From NCBI GenBank assembly GCA_045600945.1, contig JAZRYX010000070.1, positions 37,323 through 101,322 on the forward strand: a DNA stretch of 64,000 nt, in the 5' to 3' direction. Source of the stretch: Darwinimomas sp045600945 (lineage in GTDB: Bacteria; Bacillota; Clostridia; Lachnospirales; Lachnospiraceae). Of the stretch, positions 16,291-25,742 are shown piece by piece. A program made the translations under genes and the position numbers. Under the pieces are notes generated by a model that worked only from the letters and a program-made list of their open reading frames with translations, was not told the origin of the DNA and did no database searches. Positions within the stretch are counted from its first letter, which is position 1; every line of letters starts with the position of its first letter.

Positions 16291-16758
16291 TCATAACTGT
16301 TTCTTTCTCAAATCGGCAAAAAATTGCTTCATCATCTGCGAACAGGTCTCTCCGAGTACTCCCGCAGTGACATCGACCTGATGGTTAAATCCTTCTTCAT
16401 GGAACATATCCAGTACTGATCCTGCACATCCCGCTTTCGGATTCATGCATCCTATGACTACCCTCGGTATGCGTGCCTGCACTATCGCACCTGCACACAT
16501 AGGACACGGTTCTAAAGTAACATACATCGTGCACTCCTCAAGTCTCCAGTCACCGATAACCTTGCACGCTTTGCGTATGGCATTTATCTCCGCATGTGCC
16601 AGAGTGCTGTGATCCGTAACTCTCCGGTTATATCCTCTGGCTATAACCTTTCCATCATGGGCAATCACGCAGCCTATAGGCACTTCATCAATCATAAATG
16701 CCTTCTTTGCCTGCAGGATAGCCTGCTTCATATATTTTTCATCCGCAGTCTGCATCAT
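16291..16758 (-). CDS. tadA: tRNA-specific adenosine deaminase
   Basis: 155 residues, normal for TadA. The enzyme deaminates adenosine 34 of tRNA-Arg(ACG) to inosine. The zinc site is visible as HAEINAI (His ligand and catalytic Glu) and PCPMCAGAI (two Cys ligands). PIGCVI and the C-terminal FFADLRKKQ region complete the family pattern. The start overlaps the stop of the phosphomutase gene (AAATGATG). It is an essential housekeeping gene embedded in an otherwise mixed gene run. Confidence 0.95.
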   Translation of the reverse strand: MMQTADEKYMKQAILQAKKAFMIDEVPIGCVIAHDGKVIARGYNRRVTDHSTLAHAEINAIRKACKVIGDWRLEECTMYVTLEPCPMCAGAIVQARIPRVVIGCMNPKAGCAGSVLDMFHEEGFNHQVDVTAGVLGETCSQMMKQFFADLRKKQL

Positions 16759-18251
16759 TTAATGAAATCTGCAAGCGGAGCTGTAACCAGTCCGTTTACA
16801 TTCTTTAATATTTCATAGAGATCTTTTGCAATAACTTTGCAGCCGCCGTCTGTATCAGACTCAATATTAAGCGGCATGATCGGATCGTGAAGCGACTTAC
16901 GAAGAAGCAGCCATCCGTTTCCGTGGGTCTCGTCAGCATTTACTCTTATACCCTCGAAATTATCAGGGGCTACTGTCCAACCCGGAATATCAGCAATGCC
17001 TTCGTCAAGCGCCTTAAGTGCCGCATCCTGAACCTGAGGAACATCACCTTCGACTGCGAAACGTATCTCAATGGCTTCCTTCGGCTCCTTAAGTGCTGCG
17101 ATCATCTTCCTGAGATCATTACCCTTACCGATTTCGATAAGGAGCTTAACCATAAGATATGCACCGTCATCAAGGAAGTAGTTCTCCTTAAGCGCACCGT
17201 GGCCTGACGTCTCCATAGCAAGTTCACAGTCGATGCCCTCTTTGTTGAGCCTTATTGCTTCGTTGATAACATTCTTGTAACCGCGTTTGAATCTCTTATG
17301 CACGCCGCCGAGATCCTTGATAAATGCTGCAAGTCCTGTACTTGTAATTGAGTCTGTTACTATCTCGCAACCCGGGTGCTCTTTTATGAGGATAGCTGAC
17401 ATCATAGCGATGAGCGCGTTTCTTGTAAGTTCTGTTCCGTCGGAAAGCACTGCGCCTGCACGATCGACATCCGTATCGAATATGATACCGAGATCTGCCT
17501 TGCTTGCGATCGTCGCATCTACGATAGCTTTAGCTGCGTCAGCATTTTCCGGATTCGGGATGTGATTCGGGAAACTTCCGTCAGGCTCCAGAAACTGTGA
17601 TCCCGTTGTATCTGCACCGAGCTTCTTTAATACCTTTTCCTCGAAGAAACCGCCTGCGCCGTTACCTGCATCAACGATTATGTGAAATCCCTTAAGCGGA
17701 TGCTCGTAGTCTGCAGCCGCAACGCCCTTCTTTATTACGTCGCAAAGATGATCTGCATAGATGCTTATAAAATCAGTCTTATCATTTGCCTGAGCCGTCT
17801 TTGCAGGTTTATCCAAAGATGTCTCTGCTATCTCAACAAGTTTTGCGATATCAGTTTTCTCAAGTCCGCCGTTTCCGGTGAAGAACTTCATGCCGTTTCT
17901 CTGCTGCGGAAGATGACTTGCGGTAATCATGATTGCTCCGTCAAAAGGCTTGTCGGTAAGTACGGTACTCATGAACATAGCCGGAGTTGAAGCCATATCG
18001 AAATCAGTACATGAAACTCCCTCCATGTTTATTCCGTCGATAGTCCACTTTACGATCTGAGGTCCCGTAAGACGTGAATCGCGTCCGATTGCAATACGAA
18101 CATCCTCCCCTTTTGATTCCTTAAGCCAAACAGCAAACGCCCTTGCCAGTGCCTTTACCGCATCTTCCGTAAGATTCACTGCCTCACCTGCATTATTCTC
18201 CATAGCGACGCCACGGATATCGCTGCCGTTCTGTAACTTTGAATACTTCAT
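16755..18251 (-). CDS. Phosphomannomutase/phosphoglucomutase family protein
   Basis: 498 residues of the alpha-D-phosphohexomutase superfamily, which interconverts hexose 1- and 6-phosphates. The phosphoserine loop reads ITASHLPQQRNGMKFF near residue 110; most members have TASHNP, so Leu replaces Asn next to the active serine. The metal loop DTDVDRAG (about 259-266), the sugar loop ETSGHGALKENY and a C-terminal phosphate-binding domain are present. It begins with a good GGAGG. It may supply sugar-1-phosphates for the nucleotide sugars used by the glycosyltransferase locus, an inference. Confidence 0.88.
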   Translation of the reverse strand: MKYSKLQNGSDIRGVAMENNAGEAVNLTEDAVKALARAFAVWLKESKGEDVRIAIGRDSRLTGPQIVKWTIDGINMEGVSCTDFDMASTPAMFMSTVLTDKPFDGAIMITASHLPQQRNGMKFFTGNGGLEKTDIAKLVEIAETSLDKPAKTAQANDKTDFISIYADHLCDVIKKGVAAADYEHPLKGFHIIVDAGNGAGGFFEEKVLKKLGADTTGSQFLEPDGSFPNHIPNPENADAAKAIVDATIASKADLGIIFDTDVDRAGAVLSDGTELTRNALIAMMSAILIKEHPGCEIVTDSITSTGLAAFIKDLGGVHKRFKRGYKNVINEAIRLNKEGIDCELAMETSGHGALKENYFLDDGAYLMVKLLIEIGKGNDLRKMIAALKEPKEAIEIRFAVEGDVPQVQDAALKALDEGIADIPGWTVAPDNFEGIRVNADETHGNGWLLLRKSLHDPIMPLNIESDTDGGCKVIAKDLYEILKNVNGLVTAPLADFIK

Positions 18252-18634
18252 ATCTTGCCTCCGAACATATTAATAATATTAAATATAAAAGCCTGAATCA
18301 TATATCCTATAAGAGCACCTGCGAAAAATCCGGTCAGATGATTGATCCAGCCTATGATAAACCAATTCGATACCTTATCTCCCAGTTTTCTCAGCACTGT
18401 GATTATGCCCCAGATCACAGCTGAAAGAACTATGAATGTAAGGAACTTACTATCCGCTATCGGATCGACTTTTGAGGTAAATGCTGCGCCTGCCACCAGT
18501 GAAATTATAGCCGCTAAGACCGGAGATACGAGCCCGTATATACCTTTTATTGCTCCGAATATTGCAAAACCCAGGATAATGACGAGCACTATCCAGGGTT
18601 TTATATCAGCAAAATTAATTACGGCGTATACCAT
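18248..18634 (-). CDS. CvpA-like small membrane protein
   Basis: 128 residues with four hydrophobic segments. The pattern FGAIKGIYGLVSPVLAA near the start and INHLTGFFAGALIGYM near the end resembles the CvpA family, whose Gram-positive members are poorly understood and sometimes linked to cell envelope or virulence traits. The start overlaps the lipoprotein gene by 16 bases and no strong ribosome site is seen, so translation is probably coupled. The stop overlaps the phosphomutase start. Confidence 0.65.
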   Translation of the reverse strand: MVYAVINFADIKPWIVLVIILGFAIFGAIKGIYGLVSPVLAAIISLVAGAAFTSKVDPIADSKFLTFIVLSAVIWGIITVLRKLGDKVSNWFIIGWINHLTGFFAGALIGYMIQAFIFNIINMFGGKI

Positions 18635-19812
18635 GTTTTTATTTCTACGACCTTCTTGTTTTCTGTGCGGATTGAACCTGATGCCGGAGTAAGTCTTGCA
18701 TACACACTCTTCGCCAGATAATCTGCGACATCCTTAGCACCCGTTACCACAACCTCTTTACAACCATCTTCAATGTTTGATGTATCCGTAAGTACTACAT
18801 CATCTGCGATTTCAACAGTAACTTTCCCTATATATGAGAATGAAGGATGATCATTAAATCCTCTGTAGAAGTAAGTCCCTCCCTCTCCGGGACTTAAGAT
18901 GCATCCGCCGTCTCCTTCATCACCGCCGTTTATGATTATCTCACCGTCTTTTTCTTCGACTGTATCGACTGTGACAACCATATCTCCGCCAATAGTCACG
19001 GTATCACCCGGATTAAGAGTATGAACATCGACTACATCAAAGAGTTCCTTTGCATACACTTCACAATCCATGGTATACTTCCCGTCTGCTTCTTTTATCC
19101 CGTCTTTTTCGACCAGTACAGTATAGATACCGTCTGCGATATTGTCTACATCCACTTCATAAGGAAGCGGAACTACAGACTTCGTCCATGCCATAGTACC
19201 TGTTGCGAACATAACCTGGTCAAGTACTTCCGCCATAGCCATCTGACTCATAGACTTGTCATACGTAAGTGAATAGAATGTATCTCCGACCTTCCATGTA
19301 TAGATTGTGTAATTGCCCTGGCTTGAAACCGTAATCGTTACCGGTCCGTTCACACCCTGGATCTCGATATCATTTATCTTAGTAAGCTCACCCTGAATAC
19401 CGTGACATGTTGGTCCGAGTTCAGCATTCTTTGTAGCTCTGAGAGTAAACTCAACTTCCTCGTTTTCTACATTTGGCTGTGTCCATGTAATATGTGCCAG
19501 ATTCTTGTTGATTATGAAAAGTTTTGTCTTGGCCATGATCTGCTTGGTATCAATCTTGATACCGAGCTGAGATTCAAACTCTTTATCGTCGTCGATCTCA
19601 ACCATAGGATTAATCATACCCACCGGTTCCTCTTTTACAGCTTCGGTTTCCGGCTGTGCTGCAGTTTCTGTAACTTCCTCAGTTGCTGCCTCTTGCGCTG
19701 CAGCTTCCGTAACTGCCTGAGTCTCGGTCTTATCTGCATTATCTTTTTTAGCACATGCAACCATTACTATTACTATAGCTGCGACTAAAATAACACTTAA
19801 TGCTTTTTTCAT
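18619..19812 (-). CDS. Predicted lipoprotein of unknown function
   Basis: 397 residues from the ATG at 19812, chosen because AGGAGG lies nine bases upstream; an earlier ATG is only three bases from it. A lysine start and hydrophobic core end in a lipobox, VMVACAKK, so the mature protein is probably lipid-anchored outside. A Thr/Glu/Ala-rich linker (about 25-65) leads to two beta-rich domains. The second contains repeated Val/Asp strands and a Gly-rich stretch GGDEGDGG. I recognise no family. The Gly/Asp pieces might bind metal. Confidence 0.8.
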   Translation of the reverse strand: MKKALSVILVAAIVIVMVACAKKDNADKTETQAVTEAAAQEAATEEVTETAAQPETEAVKEEPVGMINPMVEIDDDKEFESQLGIKIDTKQIMAKTKLFIINKNLAHITWTQPNVENEEVEFTLRATKNAELGPTCHGIQGELTKINDIEIQGVNGPVTITVSSQGNYTIYTWKVGDTFYSLTYDKSMSQMAMAEVLDQVMFATGTMAWTKSVVPLPYEVDVDNIADGIYTVLVEKDGIKEADGKYTMDCEVYAKELFDVVDVHTLNPGDTVTIGGDMVVTVDTVEEKDGEIIINGGDEGDGGCILSPGEGGTYFYRGFNDHPSFSYIGKVTVEIADDVVLTDTSNIEDGCKEVVVTGAKDVADYLAKSVYARLTPASGSIRTENKKVVEIKTWYTP

Positions 19813-19832
19813 GCACATTTTCCTCCTGCAAA

Positions 19833-21527
19833 TCAAAATAGTCCTGTAATTTTCCCGTTCTCATCGATGTCGATATTTTCGGCTGCCGGTACTTTCGGAA
19901 GACCCGGCATAGTCATAATCTCGCCTGTTAGTGCTACGATAAATCCGGCACCTGCAGATACCTTTAAGTTTCTGACAGTAACGGTAAATCCTTTCGGTGT
20001 GCCGAGAAGTTTCGGATCATCAGAGAACGAATACTGCGTTTTTGCCACACATATCGGAAGTTTGTCACATCCGATCTCTGCAAGTTTCTTTGCCTGCTTT
20101 GCTGCAGCAGGTGTAAGTACAACACCGTCTGCGTGATATATCTTTTTACAAATGCTGTCTAATTTTTCTTCTATACTTCCATCAAGTTCATAGCTGAATC
20201 TGAAATCCGAAGTTTCTTCACAAAGTCTGATTACTTCCTCTGCGAGTTCGATTCCGCCTTCGCCGCCTTTTTCCCATACCTTTGAAAGCGCAACATTAAC
20301 TCCGTGTTCTTTACATTTTTCTCTTATGAGTTCAAGTTCTGCCTCTGTATCCATACTGAAAGCATTGATTGCCACTACGCATGGAAGTCCGTAAACGCTT
20401 CTGATATTATCGACATGCTGCAACAGATTCGGAAGTCCTTTTTCAAGTGCTTCAAGATTCTCTGTTTTGAGTTCATCCTTTGCTACGCCGCCGTGATACT
20501 TAAGCGCTCTTACAGTTGCCACCATTACAACGACTGACGGCTTAAGTCCTGCCATACGACACTTGATGTCGAGGAATTTCTCCGCTCCCAGGTCTGCGCC
20601 GAATCCTGCCTCTGTTACACAGTAATCTCCGTATTTAAGTGCGAGCTTTGTTGCCTGAACAGAATTGCATCCATGCGCGATATTGGCAAACGGGCCTCCA
20701 TGGATAAATGTCGGCGTATGCTCAAGTGTCTGAACAAGGTTCGGTTTAAGCGCGTCCTTAAGAAGTGCTGCCATAGCTCCTTCTGCCTTAAGATCATGAG
20801 CCGTTACCGGAGTACCCGCATATGTATAACCTACGATAATGTTTCCGAGTCGTTTCTTTAAATCAATGATATCGGATGCCAGACAAAGAACTGCCATGAT
20901 TTCCGATGCAACAGTGATATCAAAACCATCCTCACGCGGAACTCCGTTTGCCTTTCCGCCGAGTCCGTCAACTATGAATCTGAGCTGTCTGTCGTTCATA
21001 TCAACAGCTCTTCTCCAAGTGATCTGTTTTGGGTCTATTCCGAGTGAGTTACCCTGCTGGATATGATTATCAAGCATAGCCGCAAGAAGATTGTTGGCCG
21101 CACCGATTGCATGGAAGTCTCCTGTAAAATGAAGGTTGATGTCTTCCATCGGAATAACCTGTGCGTAACCACCGCCTGCTGCTCCGCCCTTAACTCCGAA
21201 TACCGGTCCGAGAGAGGGCTCTCTGAGCGCCAGCACGACTTTTTTTCCGAGTTTATTAAGACCGTCGGCAAGCCCTATTGAAGTAGTTGTCTTTCCTTCG
21301 CCTGCCGGTGTAGGTGTGATTGCCGTAACAAGTATAAGTTTCCCATCGTGAGCATCTGCTACTCCGCCTTCGGATACCGTTTTCTTCATGACATCCGAAG
21401 ATATCTTTGCTTTGTAATTGCCGTACAGTTCCAGGCTGTCAGCATTTACACCTATCTTTTCTGCTACATCTGTAATCTTTGCAGGTATCGCTTCCTGCGC
21501 GATCTCTATATCTGTCTTGTATTCCAT
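19833..21527 (-). CDS. fhs: Formate-tetrahydrofolate ligase
   Basis: 564 residues, close to the 556-560 usual for the family. It makes 10-formyl-THF from formate, ATP and THF. The ATP loop PTPAGEGKTTTSIGL is at about 69-83. Other family blocks are ALREPSLGPVFGVKGGAAGG, DLGAEKFLDIKCR and PGLPKVPAAENIDID near the C-terminus. The ATG has GGGAG upstream. In this organism it may serve purine and one-carbon metabolism rather than acetogenesis, since no Wood-Ljungdahl partner genes are nearby. Confidence 0.96.
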   Translation of the reverse strand: MEYKTDIEIAQEAIPAKITDVAEKIGVNADSLELYGNYKAKISSDVMKKTVSEGGVADAHDGKLILVTAITPTPAGEGKTTTSIGLADGLNKLGKKVVLALREPSLGPVFGVKGGAAGGGYAQVIPMEDINLHFTGDFHAIGAANNLLAAMLDNHIQQGNSLGIDPKQITWRRAVDMNDRQLRFIVDGLGGKANGVPREDGFDITVASEIMAVLCLASDIIDLKKRLGNIIVGYTYAGTPVTAHDLKAEGAMAALLKDALKPNLVQTLEHTPTFIHGGPFANIAHGCNSVQATKLALKYGDYCVTEAGFGADLGAEKFLDIKCRMAGLKPSVVVMVATVRALKYHGGVAKDELKTENLEALEKGLPNLLQHVDNIRSVYGLPCVVAINAFSMDTEAELELIREKCKEHGVNVALSKVWEKGGEGGIELAEEVIRLCEETSDFRFSYELDGSIEEKLDSICKKIYHADGVVLTPAAAKQAKKLAEIGCDKLPICVAKTQYSFSDDPKLLGTPKGFTVTVRNLKVSAGAGFIVALTGEIMTMPGLPKVPAAENIDIDENGKITGLF

Positions 21528-21545
21528 GAAAATCTCCCGAAATAA

Positions 21546-22163
21546 TCAATCGTCTATGTTTTTGAGATACTTACTGAAAATTGCATCGATAAGGAATGCA
21601 AATTCTTTATATGCCGGATAGTCCTCAAGTCCGCTGACTGCATCAAGCAACGAATTGTAGTACCAGTAGTGCTTGAGGGGATCTCTCTGATGGAAATGAT
21701 TCCATCCTGCCTCTCCCTCTGTCATAAGTATATTATTAAATGATCTTAAGTTGCTGACCTTATCGCCGATGCATATCATTTTGGCACCAAGATCAGCTTC
21801 GTCCCTAAGCGTGTTGATAGCCTCCTGCTTTCTTAGTTCCCATGACTCCTCGGGCGGCATATCCGTATGCTTATCTTCTGATTCGAAGAATACAAGTCTT
21901 GCAACGTAATCTCCGAACTGTTGTCTGATTTCCTGAACAGTAGCATCCGTATCCTCGACTGTATCATGAAGGACTGCACCGCAAAGTACATCTTCATTGT
22001 CAGTCATGGTGGCCACTATTCCCATAACCTCAAGCGGATGAAAAATATACGGTGTATTGGCACCTTTTCTGGTCTGCTTTGCATGTGCTTTGAGAGCAAA
22101 TGCTACCGCTTTATCCACTTTTGCCCATTTCTGTTTTAATTCATTATTTACTTCTTCAACCAT
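21546..22163 (-). CDS. HD-domain hydrolase, RelA/SpoT small hydrolase-like
   Basis: 205 residues made of one HD domain. The metal-binding pattern is spread over KQTRKGANTPYIFHPLEV (His), AVLHDTVEDT (HD with ED) and GDKVSNLRSFNN. These match the (p)ppGpp hydrolase half of RelA/SpoT proteins. There is no synthetase or regulatory domain, so it may be a stand-alone alarmone hydrolase or a related nucleotide phosphohydrolase. It lies 18 bases upstream of fhs in transcription order. Confidence 0.82.
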   Translation of the reverse strand: MVEEVNNELKQKWAKVDKAVAFALKAHAKQTRKGANTPYIFHPLEVMGIVATMTDNEDVLCGAVLHDTVEDTDATVQEIRQQFGDYVARLVFFESEDKHTDMPPEESWELRKQEAINTLRDEADLGAKMICIGDKVSNLRSFNNILMTEGEAGWNHFHQRDPLKHYWYYNSLLDAVSGLEDYPAYKEFAFLIDAIFSKYLKNIDD

Positions 22164-22200
22164 TAGAATATCCTTCTTCCTTATAACCTTATATATTATA

Positions 22201-22656
22201 TCAAATGTTGATGAAAAAATCTTGAGTTAAAACATCTTCTAATTTCTGCTTCAGAAGTTCATATCGTGCCTTTTTTTCTTCTGACGAGAAATGGTCCTCG
22301 CGGAACTGCTCATGATTAAAATCATATACCAGCTTCTCATCACCAAACTGTTCACTGGTAAGATCAAATACGCATCCCCTTACCTCGTTGAAGCAATGAT
22401 ATCCTCCATCGGGAAGCGGTACTCCGTATACCTTTCCCCCGAATATATCCTGGATAAGGAATGATGTTATGGAACATTGACCCTCCGTGTAATTCTCCAT
22501 ACTCCATTTATCACGCAGTCTCGGTGCACAGGTCTCTATACTCCAGCATTTAAGGAGTACATCATACATATCTCTCGGATTCTTTATTCCCTTATACTCT
22601 CCTCCGAGAGGAGCAACGTCTGCAGTTTCCCATTTATAAAACTTATATTCTTTCAT
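22201..22656 (-). CDS. YunG-like protein
   Basis: 151 residues, soluble. The segment LLKCWSIETCAPRLRDKW followed by GQCSITSFLIQDIFGG resembles the YunG family of Bacillus, which has no known function. The middle GYHCFNEV and FDLTSEQF segments are also typical and suggest a transglutaminase-like or papain-like fold with Cys and His, an inference. The start has GGGGAG at good distance and lies two bases from the FAD oxidoreductase gene upstream. Confidence 0.6.
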   Translation of the reverse strand: MKEYKFYKWETADVAPLGGEYKGIKNPRDMYDVLLKCWSIETCAPRLRDKWSMENYTEGQCSITSFLIQDIFGGKVYGVPLPDGGYHCFNEVRGCVFDLTSEQFGDEKLVYDFNHEQFREDHFSSEEKKARYELLKQKLEDVLTQDFFINI

Positions 22657-22658
22657 AC

Positions 22659-24029
22659 TCAGTTCTCCCCGACAATATGTCTCGCTACATATACTCCGCT
22701 GGCAGATGCATGTGAAAGTGAATGTGTCACTCCGCTGCCATCGCCGATTATATAGAGCCCTTTATGTTTGGTCTCCAGATTCTCGTCCAGCTCTGCCTCC
22801 ATGTTATAGAACTTGGCCTCAACACCATAAAGAAGCGTGTCATCATTGGCCGTACCCGGTGCTATCTTATCAAGTGCATATATCATCTCGATGATTCCGT
22901 CAAGTATCCTCTTCGGAAGTACCAGACTCAGATCGCCCGGTGTTGCCGCAAGCGTAGGTCTGACCGTTGACTCTTCGATCCTCTTATCCGTACTTCTTCT
23001 TCCTCTTACAAGATCTCCGAATCTCTGAATGAGCACACCGCCTCCGAGCATATTGGAAAGTCTTGCTATGCTTGTACCGTAATCATTGCTTGCTTTGAAC
23101 GGAACAGAGAAATGCTTTGAAACAAGAAGTGCGAAGTTTGTATTATCCGTTTTCTTTGACGGGTCTTCAAAACTGTGTCCGTTTACGGTTATTATTCCGT
23201 TTGTATTTTCATTAACGACTATTCCGTGCGGATTCATACAGAAGGTGCGGACATTATCTTCAAATCCCTGCGTCCGGTAAACTATCTTGCTTTCATAAAG
23301 CTTATCCGTAATGTGATCGAAAATAACACTCGGGAGCTCGACTCTTACTCCGAGATCCACTCTGTTTGACTGCGTCGGGATATCAAGATCCTCGCAGACC
23401 TTCTCCATCCACTTGCTTCCGCTTCGACCCACCGAAATGATGCACTTATCTGCTTCGTCACTTTCTCCGTCATGGATCACTTTATATCTGCCGCCTTCGG
23501 CCACAACTTCCGTTATCTCCGTATCAAAGAAAAACTCCACCTTGTTTTTAAGTTCATCATATATATTCCCGAGAACTATATAATTGATATCCGTTCCCAG
23601 ATGACGAACGCTTGCCTCAAGAAGTGTGAGTTTATTCTGCATGCATATACGCTTAAACTCACTGCCGGCAGTAGAGTAAAGCCTCGTTCCCTCTCCACCG
23701 TGGCTTACATTAATAGAATCCACATACTTCATAAGCTCTATGGCCTTATCTTTTCCGATATGTTCATATAGTGTTCCGCCGAAATCGTTCGTAATATTAT
23801 ATTTTCCGTCGGAAAATGCTCCGGCTCCGCCGAACCCGCTCATAATCTGACAGGTTCCGCAGTTTATACAGGATTTGATTTTCACTCCGTCAATCGGGCA
23901 TTTTCTTTTTTCAAGACAATGGCCTTTCTCATATACCGCTATCTTCAGACCGGGACTTAACTTAACAAGTTCATATGCCGAAAATATACCTCCCGGCCCG
24001 GCCCCGATAATGATAACATCATATTTCAT
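22659..24029 (-). CDS. FAD-dependent oxidoreductase (COG2509-like)
   Basis: 456 residues. The N-terminal dinucleotide site is DVIIIGAGPGGIFSAYEL. A cysteine cluster CPIDGVKIKSCINCGTC near 43-59 and FGGAGAFSDGKYN follow, as in the large uncharacterised FAD dehydrogenase family found in anaerobes. A second FAD-contact motif, LYIIGDGSGVTHSLSHA, ends the protein. The cysteines may form a redox disulfide or hold a cluster. It is probably cotranscribed with the 2-hydroxyacid dehydrogenase 33 bases upstream. Confidence 0.85.
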   Translation of the reverse strand: MKYDVIIIGAGPGGIFSAYELVKLSPGLKIAVYEKGHCLEKRKCPIDGVKIKSCINCGTCQIMSGFGGAGAFSDGKYNITNDFGGTLYEHIGKDKAIELMKYVDSINVSHGGEGTRLYSTAGSEFKRICMQNKLTLLEASVRHLGTDINYIVLGNIYDELKNKVEFFFDTEITEVVAEGGRYKVIHDGESDEADKCIISVGRSGSKWMEKVCEDLDIPTQSNRVDLGVRVELPSVIFDHITDKLYESKIVYRTQGFEDNVRTFCMNPHGIVVNENTNGIITVNGHSFEDPSKKTDNTNFALLVSKHFSVPFKASNDYGTSIARLSNMLGGGVLIQRFGDLVRGRRSTDKRIEESTVRPTLAATPGDLSLVLPKRILDGIIEMIYALDKIAPGTANDDTLLYGVEAKFYNMEAELDENLETKHKGLYIIGDGSGVTHSLSHASASGVYVARHIVGEN

Positions 24030-24062
24030 TTTGTATTCCTCCGGTAATAGTTGTTTTTTGAT

Positions 24063-25028
24063 CTATAAATTTACTATATTGACAGGTTTGCCATCAATGT
24101 ATTTTTCTATGTTGTCATAACATACATCCATAAGTCTCTGTCTTGCTTCTTTTGTAGCCCATGCTATATGAGGCGTAATTATACAGTTCGGTGCGGAAAA
24201 CAATGGATTATCTTTCCTCGGAGGTTCTTCAGATACAACGTCAACTGCTGCTGCCGAAATCTTTCCCGACTTAAGTGCCTGTGCCACATCTGCTTCGTTA
24301 AGTACCTGACCTCTTGAAGTATTGATAAGTATCACACCGTCCTTCATCTTTGCTATGTTGTCTTTATTTATTATCTCAAAAGTCTTATCGCTGAGCAGAC
24401 AATGCAGAGTAATTGCATCTGATTCTTTCAGCAGTGTGTCAATATCCGTGAACTCCACTATGCTGCCAAACCCATCCTTGGGATGAGGAGTGTATGACAA
24501 AACTCTCATCCCGAGATCATGAGCAATCCTTGCTACTGTCTTTCCTATCGTACCAAATCCTATTATGCCCAGTGTCTTTTTATCCAGTTCAATCAGTTCA
24601 TGATCCCAAAAACTGAATGCCCGGCTCTCATGCCATCTTCCTGCATGAACTTCTCTGTCATGATGCCCTATTCGAAGGCAAACTTCAAGCAGAAGCCCTA
24701 TGGTATGCTGAGCTACCGACATAGTGCTGTAAGAAGGAATATTACATACTGTTATTCCTTTTTCTTTTGCATAGTCGACATCAATGATATTATATCCTGT
24801 TGCCAGGACCTGAATCATCTTTATATTCGGGCACGCATCCATGATTTCTTTGTTTATCCTCACCTTATTGGTAAGGATGATATCCGAATCACAGATAAAA
24901 TCAATAATTTCTTTTACCGGAGTGGAATCATTAAACTCCGTAATTTTTAAATCACCGTATTTTCCAAACTCATCCCACTGGCTCTTTTCATATCCCAGCG
25001 TAAAACCGTCCAATAAAGCAATCTTCAT
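24063..25028 (-). CDS. D-2-hydroxyacid dehydrogenase, NAD-dependent
   Basis: 321 residues from ATG 25028, which has AGGAG eight bases upstream; an in-frame start 13 codons earlier lacks a site and overlaps the promoter. The cofactor site is LGIIGFGTIGKTVARIA. Catalytic residues sit in VILINTSRGQVLNEADV (Arg), the Glu of VDVVSEEPP, and ITPHIAWAT (His). Closest known roles are glycerate dehydrogenase/hydroxypyruvate reductase, but substrate is not fixed by sequence. First gene of a long minus-strand run. Confidence 0.9.
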   Translation of the reverse strand: MKIALLDGFTLGYEKSQWDEFGKYGDLKITEFNDSTPVKEIIDFICDSDIILTNKVRINKEIMDACPNIKMIQVLATGYNIIDVDYAKEKGITVCNIPSYSTMSVAQHTIGLLLEVCLRIGHHDREVHAGRWHESRAFSFWDHELIELDKKTLGIIGFGTIGKTVARIAHDLGMRVLSYTPHPKDGFGSIVEFTDIDTLLKESDAITLHCLLSDKTFEIINKDNIAKMKDGVILINTSRGQVLNEADVAQALKSGKISAAAVDVVSEEPPRKDNPLFSAPNCIITPHIAWATKEARQRLMDVCYDNIEKYIDGKPVNIVNL

Positions 25029-25050
25029 CTTAAAACTCCTTACAGCATAT

Positions 25051-25080
25051 ATTTTATCAATTTTCATCCTGTCTATTCAA
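25051..25080 (-). promoter_or_regulatory. Promoter of the 2-hydroxyacid dehydrogenase unit
   Basis: On the minus strand TTGAAT (25080-25075), an 18-base spacer and TAAAAT (25056-25051). The expected start site leaves a leader of about 16 bases, enough for the AGGAG site. Confidence 0.6.
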
Positions 25081-25093
25081 GCAAATCCAACAT

Positions 25094-25131
25094 AAAAGAC
25101 CGGATTCTGTAAACAGAAACCCGGCCTTTTT
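25094..25131. terminator. Terminator after the cell-wall-binding protein gene
   Basis: GACCGGATTCTG pairs with CAGAAACCCGGCC around TAAA with one mismatch region. T runs follow on both strands. On the minus strand it lies just past the stop at 25150. Confidence 0.82.
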
Positions 25132-25149
25132 GTATATACAATAACCTGA

Positions 25150-25599
25150 TTACCTTGTCTGAACCTTTCCGGCTGCAAACCACTCGCCCTGAGATGTTAC
25201 ATAATACTCATCAGGTGTTCTTCCGTTCATATAAAGAGCACCCTTTAAATCAGTGTTTGATTTATCCAGATAATAACATCTTGAAAGACCGTCAGCTCCC
25301 TTGATCCATACCCATCCTGTCAGCATAACACCTCTGTCATCAAAGAAGTACCATCTTGATACGCCGTCCTTACACTGAATCAGAGCCCATGTGGAAACAT
25401 ACCTTCTGCTACCATCAGAAAAAGACCACTCACCTGTTGCCTGATTACATGTCCACTGTCCGACAACTCCCGAAGCCTTAACAGCTGTAGTGGCATATGG
25501 AACGCAAGACTTGCGCGATCTTGACTGGTATCCAAATACCGTCATGGCAGTACCTGCCATAATAACAACTGCCAATAGTAAAACTATAATTTTTTTCAT
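25150..25599 (-). CDS. Secreted protein with cell-wall-binding (choline-binding-like) repeats
   Basis: 149 residues. A signal peptide (about 1-24: KK start, IIVLLLAVVIMAGTAMTVFG) is followed by about three or four aromatic repeats: WSFSDGSRRYVSTWA, SRWYFFDDRGVMLTGWVW, SRCYYLDKSNTDLKGALY. These match CW_binding/glucan-binding repeats that hold proteins to teichoic acid or glucan. No catalytic domain is present. The ribosome site is an unusual run of seven G before TT-ATG. It is a separate unit, with a terminator on each side. Confidence 0.82.
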   Translation of the reverse strand: MKKIIVLLLAVVIMAGTAMTVFGYQSRSRKSCVPYATTAVKASGVVGQWTCNQATGEWSFSDGSRRYVSTWALIQCKDGVSRWYFFDDRGVMLTGWVWIKGADGLSRCYYLDKSNTDLKGALYMNGRTPDEYYVTSQGEWFAAGKVQTR

Positions 25600-25713
25600 A
25601 ACCCCCCCTAATGAGACAATGTATTTGTTTATAGTTCAATACCAAAAGCAAAATTTTAACTTCTTCAAGCCAAAACCCGATAGAATAATACACCAATATG
25701 GGTGAGAATGCAA

Positions 25714-25742
25714 CAAAAAAATCGAGTCAATCCTCGATTTTT
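25714..25742 (-). terminator. Terminator overlapping the end of the LCP gene
   Basis: Minus strand AAAATCGAG-GATTGA-CTCGATTTTTTT. The LCP stop codon lies in the loop, so the stem includes the last codons of the gene. Confidence 0.78.
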
